Assembly (NCBI GenBank): GCA_023079485.1
Contig: CM041084.1
Location: forward strand, 67,489,709-67,553,708
Source of the DNA: Archilochus colubris
Taxonomy: Eukaryota > Chordata > Aves > Apodiformes > Trochilidae
Length of the DNA stretch: 64,000 nt
Direction of reading: 5' to 3'
In this document: positions 52,305 to 63,294 of the stretch, one piece after another
Layout: the number at the start of each line of letters is the position of its first letter
How positions within the stretch are numbered: position 1 is the stretch's first letter
Program-made: the position numbers and the translations under genes
The notes under the pieces: generated by a model
Told to the model about the DNA's origin: nothing
Seen by the model: the letters and a program-made list of their open reading frames with translations, nothing else
Database searches by the model: none

Positions 52305-52778
52305 CTTGCATCTACAAGGACACTGAGGTGCTGGAGCACGTCCAGAGAGAAGAGAAGGGTAGCCAAGATGATGAGGGGTCTAGAGCACAAGTCTTGTGAG
52401 GAGTGGCTGAGGGAGGAAAAGGAGGCAAAGGGCAGACCTTGTTATTCTTTACAACTACCTGAGAGGAGGTTGTAGTGAGGTGGGGCTCTGGCTCTTCTCC
52501 CGAGTTACAAGTGATACAACAAAAGGAAATGGCCTCAAGTTGTGCCAGGGGAGGTGTAGATTAGATATTAGAAGAAACTTCCTCACTGAAAGAATTATCA
52601 AACACAGAAATGGGCTGCCCAGGGAAGTGATGGAGTCATCATCCCTGGAAGTACTTAAAAGATGTATAGATGTGGTACTTGGGGACAGGGTTCAGTGGTG
52701 GGGTTGGCAGTACTAGGTTAGCACTTGGCCTTGATGATCTCAAAGATCTTTTCTAACCAAAACCATTCTATGATTCTC
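52305..52778 (+). mobile_element. CR1 LINE 3' fragment
   Basis: Covers the end of the CR1 reverse transcriptase region and the 3' tail. Recognisable blocks are CTGGAGCACGTCCAGAGAGAAGA-like sequence, a frame at 52480-52716 reading [20 protein letters not shown] and then [20 protein letters not shown], and the tail ending CATTCTATGATTCT. A different CR1 subfamily from the 57.5-kb copy, judged by its C-terminal sequence. 5'-truncated and non-functional. Confidence 0.92.
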
Positions 52779-53267
52779 TGCTAGCTGCTGTGACTTTGCC
52801 CACATGTTTAAGAAGCTGATTGTCCTACTACATCTTTAAAGAAAAAGAAAATAAGGTGTATTACAGGGAACCAAGACAGGAGATACGTATCCTCACTCTA
52901 TTCAGTGAATGGGAAATATGACTGACTAAAGAAGGAAGAAGAATTTCAAAACTGTTACATTCTGCTAGACAGTCTGAAATTTAACACCTGCTAATGCATT
53001 TGCTATGTCTGAAGTCTTAGCAGAGAGGTGTGAAGCACAAAATTCACACTGGGATCCAGATGAACTCTGTATGCCACAAAGTGCAGAGTTAAAATAAAGA
53101 AGATGGAAATTGTTCTTGTTTATATAAGGCTGTCCAGATAGAATTGCAAATGTTCAGTAAGTACAGAGGCATGTGTAGAGAGTTCATATTGTTTGGCTTT
53201 ATTTTCATCTATCTTGAGAGCCTAAAATAAAATTTCAGGCATCACATGCAGCCAACAGGACCTTTAT
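52779..53267. other. Unique sequence
   Basis: No gene recognised. The last 50 bp before the next feature may be a diverged extension of the inverted-repeat element. Confidence 0.45.
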
Positions 53268-53402
53268 AGAGGTATCACAATTTTGACATGGTACAAAAAG
53301 TGTAGGGGTGATATTGCAAAGAAACAAACAAGGAAAAAAAATTGTGTTTGGGGTCAAATTTCTCACCAATCATTTAACACTCTGTCCTTCAAAACAAGAA
53401 TG
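53268..53402 (-). repeat. Copy A of an unclassified 130-bp repeat, inverted relative to copy B
   Basis: The reverse complement of this segment matches 63165-63294 with roughly 90% identity by eye. Shared blocks on the + strand of copy A include AGAGGTATCACAATTTTGAC, GTAGGGGTGATATTGCAAAG, GTGTTTGGGGTCAA and TTTCTCACCAATCATTTAAC. The main differences are a 4-bp indel and a cluster of substitutions before the AAAACAAGAATG end. On the minus strand a 67-codon frame (53370-53573) ends with TGA inside the repeat, and copy B has the same stop in the same local frame. No LINE, LTR or DNA-transposon family is recognised. Confidence 0.85.
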
Positions 53403-55454
53403 TGAATTCTCCATTTGAATTAAGCTGATGTGCTGGGTACTGAGATACACTCTGGAGTCCTCCCAGTGGACTTTATCTACTTCCTGGCCATCTATGGCCA
53501 GAGTGGTGGCCCCTGGCTGGCACATGCCTAACACAGGAGGAGGTAGGGCCCTCCTCAAGATCATTGTTTTCATCTGACTCCAGTATCACTGGCAAAGGTT
53601 GAACTCTTCTGATGTTCTTCCTAGTTCTTACTTGGGAAGCTGTTCTCAGCTTTAATTCATGGATTTCACAGATGTCAATATGCTCCATCAGCAGCTGAGG
53701 TAAAGCCATCAGGTTTTGGCATAAAGCAGCTTGGTGGAGTCTTTTTGGCATAGAGAGATAATTTAAGACATGTACTGAAAATCTAGATGTTAGTACCACC
53801 TTCAGCAGCAGTGGCCTCCTCATTTTTGTTTTATCCTTCTTTAGTTATTATGATGAATCAGACCAGAGGACTTATTCGAGTTAAAAATATCCTGATTTAA
53901 ACCTGGGTCAGTTCCCTGATTTGTTTGCCTTGTGATGTTTGTGTCTGTGTTATATAACCACATCCTAAATAAGTGTTCCCTAGGAGCAAAGTGATACCAC
54001 CTAAGTTTGTTCAAACACCAGTTTCTAACCAGTAAGCATCCTGGCACCACTGAAGAAGTGGTTCACTGATGTAAAGGAAGAGCTGTGGGAGGTTCACATA
54101 AGCACTGCCACTGAGAGAGACACAGTCTGGGTGGGTTGTAGATGCAATGTACTATACAGAGGCCAGCAAAGTAAATATTCCTGAATTACCATGAATTAGG
54201 AAATGCAGACATAGGCCTCAGACTTCTGTTACAGATCTGTGCAAATTCATCTGCTGGAGATTTTTCATTCCCCAGCTTCCTCAAACACTGCAGTAGTTAT
54301 ATATAGTCAAAGTTATTGGAAGGCAGCCATTCATGAGGAAAAGGACAGTAGCTGGCACGGACTGCTGCTCTGACTGGCACTCTGAAAAACTGTAGTGATG
54401 TGCAAAGTCAAAGAGGTGTGCTTAAAGGGAATGAATTCTTTAGGTAGTCATTATTATAAAGTATTCACTCAAGAGGATGAAGCTACATTTATTTTATTAG
54501 CAAGATAAGAAAACCTGAATTTGACTTTTCTCTGGTTTTGAGCTGTGATTTGACCACTCCCTCCAGCTATCTGAAACAAAGTAAGAGGCATTGTTTATTT
54601 ACTGGTTTAAAGCCAGTTTCTTGCACTGAATTTTTCTAAATCCAGTGTTGTAAGTACATTGTAACATCTTTTAGCCTCTTAACATCTATTTGAGACTATG
54701 CTGTTTCAAAATTAAGTGCTTAAGTTATTCGCAGTAAAGACTGAGAGAAACCGAGGTTCTTCTCTTGCAAAATGTCATTCCTGCACTTCCTAGTTAGCCT
54801 TAGCCCTCAGCCAACATTTATATCCAAGCTGTGTAGCATGCCCCAAAGAAATACTAACATTTTCAAAAGAGGAGAAGAATGCTTTTGGATCACCAGAATA
54901 AAAGCTCCCAGAATTATGCTGGTGACTGAGTCATAAACAGAGTGGCTCTGAAATGGATGCATGAAAATCATAGGGATTAATACCAGATTTTGCATGTTTG
55001 TAACTATTTGTATTTCTCCAGTCCTGCTGTGGAGGTGAATGAATGTTCTAGGGGTAAACCAAGGGCATGCTGAGTCTGGAGATGGCTGGGTATAGCTTTT
55101 GTTCTGGTCCCTGTTGCTCTCTCCTGTCTTTACAGTTGGCTAAATCCAATCTGTAAAGCCAAGTATCTCAGTCCCTTGACACACAGACCTGAACTACCCA
55201 CTTGCTCCTGTAAAATCCTGTGACCTAAAAGAGTCAGGACAGAGTTGTAAGAGATGGAAAGGTGATTGTTTACTGATGCTATGAGGAGCAGATAGAGCCC
55301 ACTGTTTCTCAACAGGATCTAGCATCTGGGTTATTTAAACACATTCTGGGTCGTCTGCTGTCACCAGAGAGCCCTCTCTAGGACAGAACAATGAATTTTG
55401 CAGGTCTCTTTCTCATTTCTTGGTGGTTTTTGACATTGGAGTGTAGTCATAGGG
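53403..55454. other. Unique sequence with an uncharacterised minus-strand open frame
   Basis: A 116-codon minus frame at 53473-53823 begins MRRPLLLKVVLTSRF and contains an acidic stretch ESDENNDLEEG. It overlaps, in another frame, a 67-codon frame that ends in repeat copy A. The arrangement could be a decayed retrocopy with a frameshift, but I cannot identify a parent protein. The remainder holds no recognised gene. Confidence 0.35.
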
Positions 55455-55718
55455 CAAGTGGTAATGACTTTAAACTGGAAGAGAGTAGGTTTAGTTAGGC
55501 ATTAGAAAAAATTCTTCACTGTGAGGGTAGTGAAACACTGGCACAGGCTGCCCAGGGAGGTTGTGGCTGCCCCCTCCCCAAAAGTGTTCAAGGCCAGGTT
55601 GGATGAGAGTTTGAGCAACATGGTCTAGTGGAGGATGACTCTGACCATCCAGGGTGGTTGGAACCAGGTCATCTTTAATGTTCCTTCTAACCCAAACTAC
55701 TCCATGGTTCTATGATTT
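55455..55718 (+). mobile_element. CR1 3' fragment
   Basis: About 260 bp of CR1 3' end. ACTTTAAACTGGAAGAGAGT, CTGGCACAGGCTGCCCAGGG, GTGTTCAAGGCCAGGTTGGA and the tail ACTCCATGGTTCTATGATTT are recognisable. 5'-truncated with no coding capacity. Confidence 0.92.
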
Positions 55719-57499
55719 ACTAGTTGAAAGTTTAAAAACAAACTCAGGATATTTAATAAAAACATACAAAATTTAAAATTTGAGTGCACTGTCCCTTTGC
55801 TACAAATCCTTCATCACTTCCAGTTGCAGATTGATGGCAGCTAAAAACACACTATTGTTGGTTTTGCCTTTTGTCTTTAACAGATCTTTCTCTCTGCATT
55901 TTATTCTAAGATTTCCCTGATGGATGTGACAGAAATCTAAAAGCTGTAGGGTTTTTTTTTATTTATTTACCCACCTACTTGGTGGTTAAGCTCCAGGAAT
56001 GATCATTTGCCTTCCTCTGAGGAGTTGTTAATTGTGTAACATGAATTATCCATGGTTGTAGAGACTGAAAACCATCTGCCAGCACAGTGGCCCCTGTGTT
56101 AAAGGGTAGAGAAGCCTCATCATGGTACCTTTTAGCACTACTTTAGTTAAGACTCTGTCAGTCTCCATTAAACCCTCCATTATTCAGGATTTCTGAGCAA
56201 TCTATAAATGTTTGCTCCAGTACAAAAGAACTTAGCTGAAGAGCTATTTGTAGCTGGGGGTTAGGTTTTGCTGTTTGCTGTTTGTTTTGGGGTTTTTTTT
56301 TTTCATCTCCTTTTCAAAAGATGCTCTCAAGATAAATGGAATCATTATTTCACCTCCCTTTTTAGTACTATCCCTGTTTGCCCTATGCATGAGTTTCTTT
56401 GTCTGTGAATATTCCCCTAACAAATGTGTCACAACATCAGTCACTGCAAAAGATGGAGACCAAACAATAAAATTCATTGGCAGTCCCTACAAGACTGAAT
56501 TCAGTAGTAGTTAGGGCACCATGTATCTTTTGGCATGAGGTTTTGACCTTTGTTAGGAAAAAAGTCCTGTAATTAATCCTTGATGCCTCTCTTATGGCCT
56601 AATCATGTGATGGGATGTGCCTACACTGGCCTGAATGCTCAGTGAATGGTGTCATCATCTCTTTGCCCTGACCCAACAAAGCATTTTAGCAAAGAGGATA
56701 GTTTTTGTGACACGTAGGTCTGATGAGTTTGTATTTTATTAAATGATATAGAGGTTCTCTTAATGAAAGCAGGGGTGTTTCTTTCCCCTGGCTGTTCATA
56801 GTACCACAAGCCTTCTAACAGAAACAATCAGAATTATCATCAATCATAGCAAACCAAACTGAGCTCAGCTGTCGTTATTATGAAAAGCCCAAGCCAATTA
56901 CTTTGAAAGCCAAGTCCTATCTCATAAAACTCCTCTGGTAAAGAATATTGCACGTTTTGATTAGTGTTTAATGGTGCTTATCTACATAGCTGGCATCATG
57001 TAGATAGATACAAGTAATGCAAAAAATCCATGTTTGGACCTTGTTCATCTGTCTCTAATTTGGGAGACAGAGTAAGCAGTAGTAGGCTTTTAGCTCTCAA
57101 GTTTTTCATATTGAGTCTTGCATTCTACAGTATATTACAAATGCATACTAAATACTGTGCTGAAAAAAATACTGTTAAAGTCTCATTGCTGGGAACTGAG
57201 AAAACTACAAATTAAGGTCACAGGGCAATTTTAGTTTGACCCATTTGGGCATATAGATTAGGATAAAGCCTTTGTTAACTCTTAGAGTTTCAGTGCATGT
57301 GATTGACTGGATATGTGTCTAAAAGGTACAGAAACTAAACCCATCATAATTTCATGTTCCCTGCTTCCCTGAGCCTTCTAGCAGGATCTATGGGAATACA
57401 AATCCTGTTAATTTCTGTGGGTACAATAGGAACTTCTAAGATGTGTCACCACATAGGGAGCACCCAGGGTGTGAAGGGACTAGGCTGATGCCAGAGTGA
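55719..57499. other. Unique non-coding sequence with a T/G tract
   Basis: A T/G tract lies at 56266-56303. Complementary frames overlap on both strands at 56244-56514 without recognisable motifs. No gene called. Confidence 0.5.
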
Positions 57500-58893
57500 G
57501 ACCTTTTTTTGCCCTTTTTGAAAGGTTGTAGCAACTGAGTTAAGTTCCTGATGACTGGGAGAAGGCATTTGCCCACATTCAAGAATGCTTGTCAGTCAGT
57601 TTCACCTCTGTGCCCAGCGTCATGGAGCAGATCCTCTTGGAAACTATACTAATACACAGGGAAAATGTGGAGATGGTTGTTGGCAACCAGCAGGGCTTCA
57701 CCAAGGGTAAATCATGCCTGGCAAACTCGGTGGCCTTTTATGATAGGGTCACAGAGTCAGTGGGCAAGTGAAGAACAACTGGTGCCATCTACCTGAATTT
57801 GTGCAAAGTGTCTGACAGTGTCCCACATGACATCCTAGTCTCTAAACTGGGAAGATACAGATTTGATGGATGGACCACTCGGTGGATAAGGAATTGGTTG
57901 GATGGTCACATTCAAAGAGTGGTCAATGGCTTGATGTCCAAATGGAGACCAGTGATGAGTGGATTTCCTCAAGGGGCCAGTGCTGTTTAATATCTTTGTC
58001 AAAGACATGGACAGTAGGATGGAGTGCATCCTCAGTAGTTTTGCTGAGGATATCAAGCTGTGTTGACACACTGGAGAGAAGGACCTTGACAGACTTCTCA
58101 AGTCTCTCAGATGGGCCCATGGAAAAACATCATGAAGTTCAACAAGGCCACTTGCAAGGTCCTGCATGTTGGGGCAGTCCCAAGCACAAATACAGGCTGG
58201 GTGGACAACAGATTGAGAGCAGCCCTGAGGAGAAGGACTTGGGGGTATTGGTTGATGACAAGTCCAACATATGCTGGCAATGTGCTCTTGCAGCCCAGAA
58301 ACCCAACCATATCCTGGGCTGCATTAGAAGAAGTGTGTCCAGCAGGTCAAGGCAGGAGGTTCTCCTCCTCTGCCTCCATGAGGCTCCACGTGGAGTACTG
58401 TGTCCAATTCTGGAGTTCCCAAACACAGGAAGGGCATGGAGCTGTTGAAGTGAGTCCATAGGAGGGCCATGACGATGATCAGAGGGCTGAAGCTGCTCTC
58501 CTATGAAGACAGACTGAGAGAGTTTGGATTCTCCAGCCTGGAGAAGAGGAGACTCCAGGACACCTTACAATGGCCTTTCAGTACATGAAGGGGGCCTACA
58601 AGAAAGCTGAGGAGGGGCTTTTTACAGGGGCATGTAGTGATAGGACAAGGGAGAATGGTCTTAAGGGTAGATTTAGGTTAGACATTAGGAAAAAATTCTT
58701 TACTGTGAGAGTGGTGGGACACTGGCACAGGCTGGGCAAGGAAGTTGTGTCTGCTCCCTCTCTGGAAGTGTTCAAGGTCAGGTTGGATGGGGCTTTGAGC
58801 AACCTGGTCTAGTTGAGATGTCCTTGCCCGTGCAGAGGGTGTTGGAACTAAATGATCACTAAAGTCCCTTACAACCCAAATTGTTCTAAGATT
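57500..58893 (+). mobile_element. CR1 LINE, longest copy, with inactivated reverse transcriptase
   Basis: About 1.4 kb of CR1 covering the middle and end of the reverse transcriptase plus the 3' tail. In order: [11 protein letters not shown] (57684-57716); [14 protein letters not shown] (57811-57852), the motif A region with its Asp kept; [22 protein letters not shown] (about 57958-57975), motif B; then a frameshift into GPVLFNIF. At 58038-58058 FAEDIKL replaces the F-A-D-D catalytic site, so one catalytic Asp is Glu. Further open pieces, 57870-58448 and 58570-58812 (MAFQYMKGAYKKAEEGLF), are the C-terminal domain in shifted frames. A stop interrupts the frame at 57769. The tail ends CAACCCAAATTGTTCTAAGAT. 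The copy cannot make active enzyme. Confidence 0.95.
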
Positions 58894-58904
58894 TAATGAA
58901 GAAA

Positions 58905-59432
58905 AAGGAGGATCCAGGGATGTCCATTTTGGGGCTCCCCAATGCAAGAAAAACATTGAAATACTGGAGACATTGAAATACTGTCATATACAAAAGCATT
59001 GAAATAATGGCCTTCACTGGAAGGCCACCAAAATGGCCTGAGCACAATGTGGGTGAAAAGAGGCTGAGAAGTCTGTCCCACCTAGAGAAGAGAAGGCTGA
59101 GGAGAGCTCTCATTGCTGTCTACAACTACATAATGGATAATATATACAAGATTGGGTCAGACATCTCAGGCACACCATGACAGGATGAGAAGAACCAAAC
59201 ATGTGCTGGAACATGGGAAATTATGACTTTGTATAATGAAATGGTTTTACCATGTTCTAGTCAAACACTAGAACATATTTTTAGAGAAGCTGTAAATTCT
59301 CTGCCCTTTAGGATCTTCAAAGCACAGCTGAACAAGGCCCTGAACAACTTGTTTTAACTGAAGAACAACTTGCTTTAACTAACTGGAGACCTCTGGGAAA
59401 TCCTTTCCAACCAGAATGACTGGATGCTGCTT
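58905..59432 (+). mobile_element. Second, older CR1 fragment abutting the first
   Basis: Starts within CR1 coding sequence at a TGTCCATTTTGGGGCTCCCC-like block. Continues through AGAGAAGAGAAGGCTGAGGA, then GAGAAGCTGTAAATTCTCTG, then GATCTTCAAAGCACAGCTGA, and ends in a decayed tail TCCTTTCCAACCAGAATGAC. It is more diverged than the copy at 57500-58893 and belongs to a different CR1 subfamily. Both have the same orientation and are about 10 bp apart. CATTGAAATA occurs three times at about 58957-59004, a small local expansion. Confidence 0.8.
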
Positions 59433-61124
59433 TTGAAGGAAATAAGGTATTTTGTTCATTTCAGTAATTTAATGGGACACGTTAGACCTTGTGATTTCAG
59501 TTAAAAATAGAATTTGGAGTTTTCCAAAGCTCTGATTGATCACATCTGTGTTTCCAACTTCATTGTCACAATAGCAGAGCAGTTGCTTTCTTGGAATTGT
59601 TTTAAATATGGCCTGGCTATAGAGACAATCGCAATGCCACAGCAGAAAATTATCATGAGATTGTCACATGTAGAAAAGGTTTAGTGATAACAATGTAGGT
59701 CATAGCCAAACTTGGCCTTAGAAAGTATTTTTTTCAGGTTCTTCCACCTTTGTCATTCTAAAGGAGCCAGTTGATCACAGCCTTCCTGACGTGCTGCATC
59801 GCAGCGTCTCCGCTGTTGACTGTGAAATCACATCAGTGTTTGTAACTGAGCAGAGTGTTAGAGGAGCAAGCCCAGAAAATGCCAGACACTTGCAAAATAG
59901 TTCACTGTTAAAACTGCATGTATAACAGCTTCTCAGTGTCAATTTGATTTGATTTTGTAATTTTGCTAAAGGACTTAAGTTGGGTCTGTACCACTGTATT
60001 AGACAAACCTGTGAGTTCCCAGCCATGGAGGCTCACTGGCATCCGTTCCAGTGAACTGGGTTTGCCTGCATTAAGTATTTGCAAGTGGACTGACTGCTGC
60101 TTGGGTGTGGTTCCTGGCAGGCTCCTGCAACCCAAACAGGTCCAGAAGTTGCTTGGGAAAGTGCTAGTTGGAGCAGGCTATGTTCATACGTGGGAATTCT
60201 CTCACAGTTTATTAGCATGGGTAACAGTGTTGAAGCGCATGGGCGCATTGTGGGCATGCTTGAATTACTAGTAGAGATTTATGCTTTAAGGCACATGAGC
60301 TAATAAGTCCTTGTGATGAGAAAAGGAGACCTGAATGCTTATTTCTGCAACATTAAGTGCTGCTAGATGACCTGTCCTTGCACTAGCCTGCTTAAGACTT
60401 ACTGGGGGAAGGGCTCAGCCTTTTGAGTTGGTTTTCATCCTTTCACAAGAAATTTTGTCTTTACAGATACTTTTATTTCTCTCTGGTAATTTCCAGTATG
60501 TTGGGCCTCAGGTAAAAAAGAAAATGTTAGTAAGCAAATTTAAAACTCATTTAGATCTCTGCTTCTGTGAATGAATAAATATATGTACAGACAGAGTTTC
60601 CTGTAGGGATGAGAGCCAGGGCTTGCCTGCCCAACTGACCCTCTTTGAGATTGTGACTTGTGACTTAGAGTGCTGGCAAAAGTGTGTTCCACTGAGATCC
60701 ATGTTATACTCTAAAAAATCTACAAACAATATGTATGCTTTAAATATCTCCAAATGAAAAGACATAGAAACAAATATTTCTTGTTCCCATTGCCCTGTAA
60801 ACCCAACTAAGCATGTACTGCAGACCTCAGAAAGACTGCAAGTTAGAAAACTTAAAACCCTAGGATGTTGTTCCTCTCTACTGTCAGGAGAGCACTAACA
60901 TGTCTGCATAATTCTAATCTACAAAAGATGTCCAGCTATAATTAACATGGCCCAATAACAACAATAACTATCCTTGAGGACTGTTCTGTAGGTACTGTAG
61001 TAGAGAAATTCCTAATTAGTTATGAGGCATTTTTCTTTTCTGAGCATTGTCTCTGTTAGAAGTGTGGAAGAAATCCCTATTTTGTTTTTGATGACTTCAG
61101 AAACAGCCTACTCTGTGCAAAAAA
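59433..61124. other. Unique non-coding sequence
   Basis: No gene recognised. Overlapping frames of 75-102 codons on both strands at 59775-60271 have no motif or splice context. Confidence 0.45.
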
Positions 61125-61520
61125 GGTGAGTTGGAACCAGCAGATACAGAAAAGGGTGGTGAGAAAGATCAGCAGAACAGGGATCTTGCATTACAGTAGG
61201 AAATTGAAGAGAATGATTTGTTTAACCTGGCAAAACAAAAGCAGAAATAGGATATATTTGCTGTCTGGAAATGCATCAGGTGGGTAAATACCAGAGAGGA
61301 GAAAAGGAGCCATGGATGCCTTAGAATATAAATGACCAGGAATAAATTTAAGCTTGAAATTAGAAATGGTTTCTAGGCATTTGAACAGTAGCCCCACAAA
61401 TGGGATTTTTGATTGCTTTTAAGATAGATCTTGCTGTGGTTATGAATGGGGAAGCATGGTGCATTAGCAGTGGGCTAGACTGAATGACTTGGTAGGTGCC
61501 TGAGAGTTTTGTCTTTCTGC
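61125..61520 (+). mobile_element. Ancient CR1/L3-like LINE fragment
   Basis: Collinear but diverged CR1-type blocks: a GAAAAGGGTGGTGAGAAAGATC-like region, TTTAACCTGGCAAAACAAAAG, GAAATTAGAAATGGTTTCTA, and the pre-tail GGGCTAGACTGAATGACTTGGTAGG. The octamer tail is lost. Clearly older than the CR1 copies at 57.5 and 34.7 kb. Confidence 0.6.
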
Positions 61521-63164
61521 CATTACTGTGCTGAAAAATTGTCTTGGAGATAGCACTGTGATGACAGCAAGATTGCCTCCTACTTAACCTGGAGTTTCTC
61601 TTCCTAATTTTAAATTATCTTTTGCTTTGGGTTGCAACATTTCCTGGTTTGACTATTAGCCTTGGGCAAAAAAAATTCTAACAGTTCTAGAGATGGGCTT
61701 GATACATTTTGAGGACAGCACGTACCTGCTCCAGGACAGGAAAGACAGTAAGGACAAGCTGGGAAGGGTCTTTTGGTCCTGGCCCACCTCAGACATCCTA
61801 ATGAAGTCAAATCTGGAACGTGCCTCCCATAAAGCTTTTTTTGGGAGAGAAACCCTCAAAACCTTTCAGTTCATCTTCCTTAGGATAGCTTTGCAGAGAC
61901 CAAGAATTTGCTCTGCCAAGGTGGTGGGTACAGATGTAAAAAAGAACAGTGTATTCTTACAACAGGATCCTGGATATTTGAACATATATTTCTTCCTGCT
62001 CTAATACTTATCTTTTCTTGCTGTTTTTTCAGCAAGCAGAATTGCTAGAAGCCCAGGCAGCTGCATCCTCATGAGAGCAGCTCTTATGTGTACCTAATGA
62101 TTTCTACACAGGGAAATTTGGGATGATTTTTGCCTCTACAGGCTGAGCCATGCTGGTGATTTTACAGCCATATATATGATGTATATTATTTTGTGTTGTG
62201 GAAAAAAAAACAGAGGTAAAAGTGTGGGCTGACAAAGGGTGAAAGAAATTAAAAGAGAGCAGATCCAGTACACTGGAGACATAGGCTGCCCTTAAAAAGA
62301 AGAGAAATGGGGTCCAGTAAGTGACAGTCCAATTTCATTTGATATTCCTAGAAGCTATGGGATGAAATTATCCTTTTAACAGAGAGTCAGGCTCATTGAA
62401 GTGGATGAGAAAATTGGCTGAATCACACCCAGAGGGTGTCAGTGCCACAGTTTGGCAGAAAAACTGACTCCACTGCCTTTCTGTGAAGCATGGAGCTGGT
62501 CTAAACTCATGAATGATAACCCAACTATGTGCAGCTGAGGCACTAGAAACCTTTATGACAGATCCCCTGGACTATGGAAGGCTGGAGGGGAAGGAAATGT
62601 CTTAAAAGACTCACTGGCAAAATAACTGAAGAGTAGACAGCCCCCTGTGATAAATAAATCCAACGTGTAGAGAGTTTTTACCATTTTTTTTCTTTATCCA
62701 TTATTATTTTGATATATTTTCCTACTTTTTCTTCTTGCGACTGCTTCAGGGAGAGCTCTTTCCCAACAGGGATTTCCCAGAGACACTCTAACAACAATTC
62801 CCATTTTGTTTCAGAACCCATAGCAATGGGAATCAGATCTGCAATTGTGGATGAGTTAATATTCTTAGGGGTGATTTTGGAGGTGTTCAGAAGGAAATGG
62901 GCACCTCAGGTGCAGCTGTCCACAAGCACATCTGCTTTGCATGGCATGCAAATCAGGAGTGCCCTAAGGAAGCAGTATTAACCCATTTGGAGTATGCATC
63001 TAACATTAATGTAAAATCAATAAAGCCTTCATGTTGTATAGGAGATGGAATTTCTTTGTCTGGGGTATTTCAAAGCTCCCACTGTGCCCTGAATATGTAG
63101 TAATCTCACATCTGCACTAGTATATGTCATGTAGATCAGTCAAATCTCTCTCACTGGTCTAAAT
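61521..63164. other. Unique sequence upstream of repeat copy B
   Basis: A 103-codon + frame at 61693-62004 and a 90-codon + frame at 62709-62981 have no recognised family. AATAAA lies near 63019. No exon with two convincing splice sites found. Confidence 0.4.
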
Positions 63165-63294
63165 CATTCTTGTTTTGGAGGGCACTATGTTAAATGATTG
63201 GTGAGAAACTTGACCCCAAACACACTTTTTTTCCTTGTTTCTTTGCAATATCACCCCTACGCTTTGTGTACTATGTCAAAATTGTGATACCTCT
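63165..63294 (+). repeat. Copy B of the unclassified 130-bp repeat
   Basis: Matches the reverse complement of 53268-53402 at roughly 90% identity. It starts CATTCTTGTTTTGGAGGGCA and ends GTCAAAATTGTGATACCTCT. A local frame ends at TGA 63195-63197, with residues HSCF, two or three variable positions, then VK before the stop, as in copy A. Similarity outside the core fades quickly on both sides. No known family recognised. Confidence 0.85.

Noticed and set aside
57870..58448. 192-codon + open frame
   Set aside because: It lies inside a CR1 reverse transcriptase region, partly out of the native frame. A repeat-derived frame, not a host gene.
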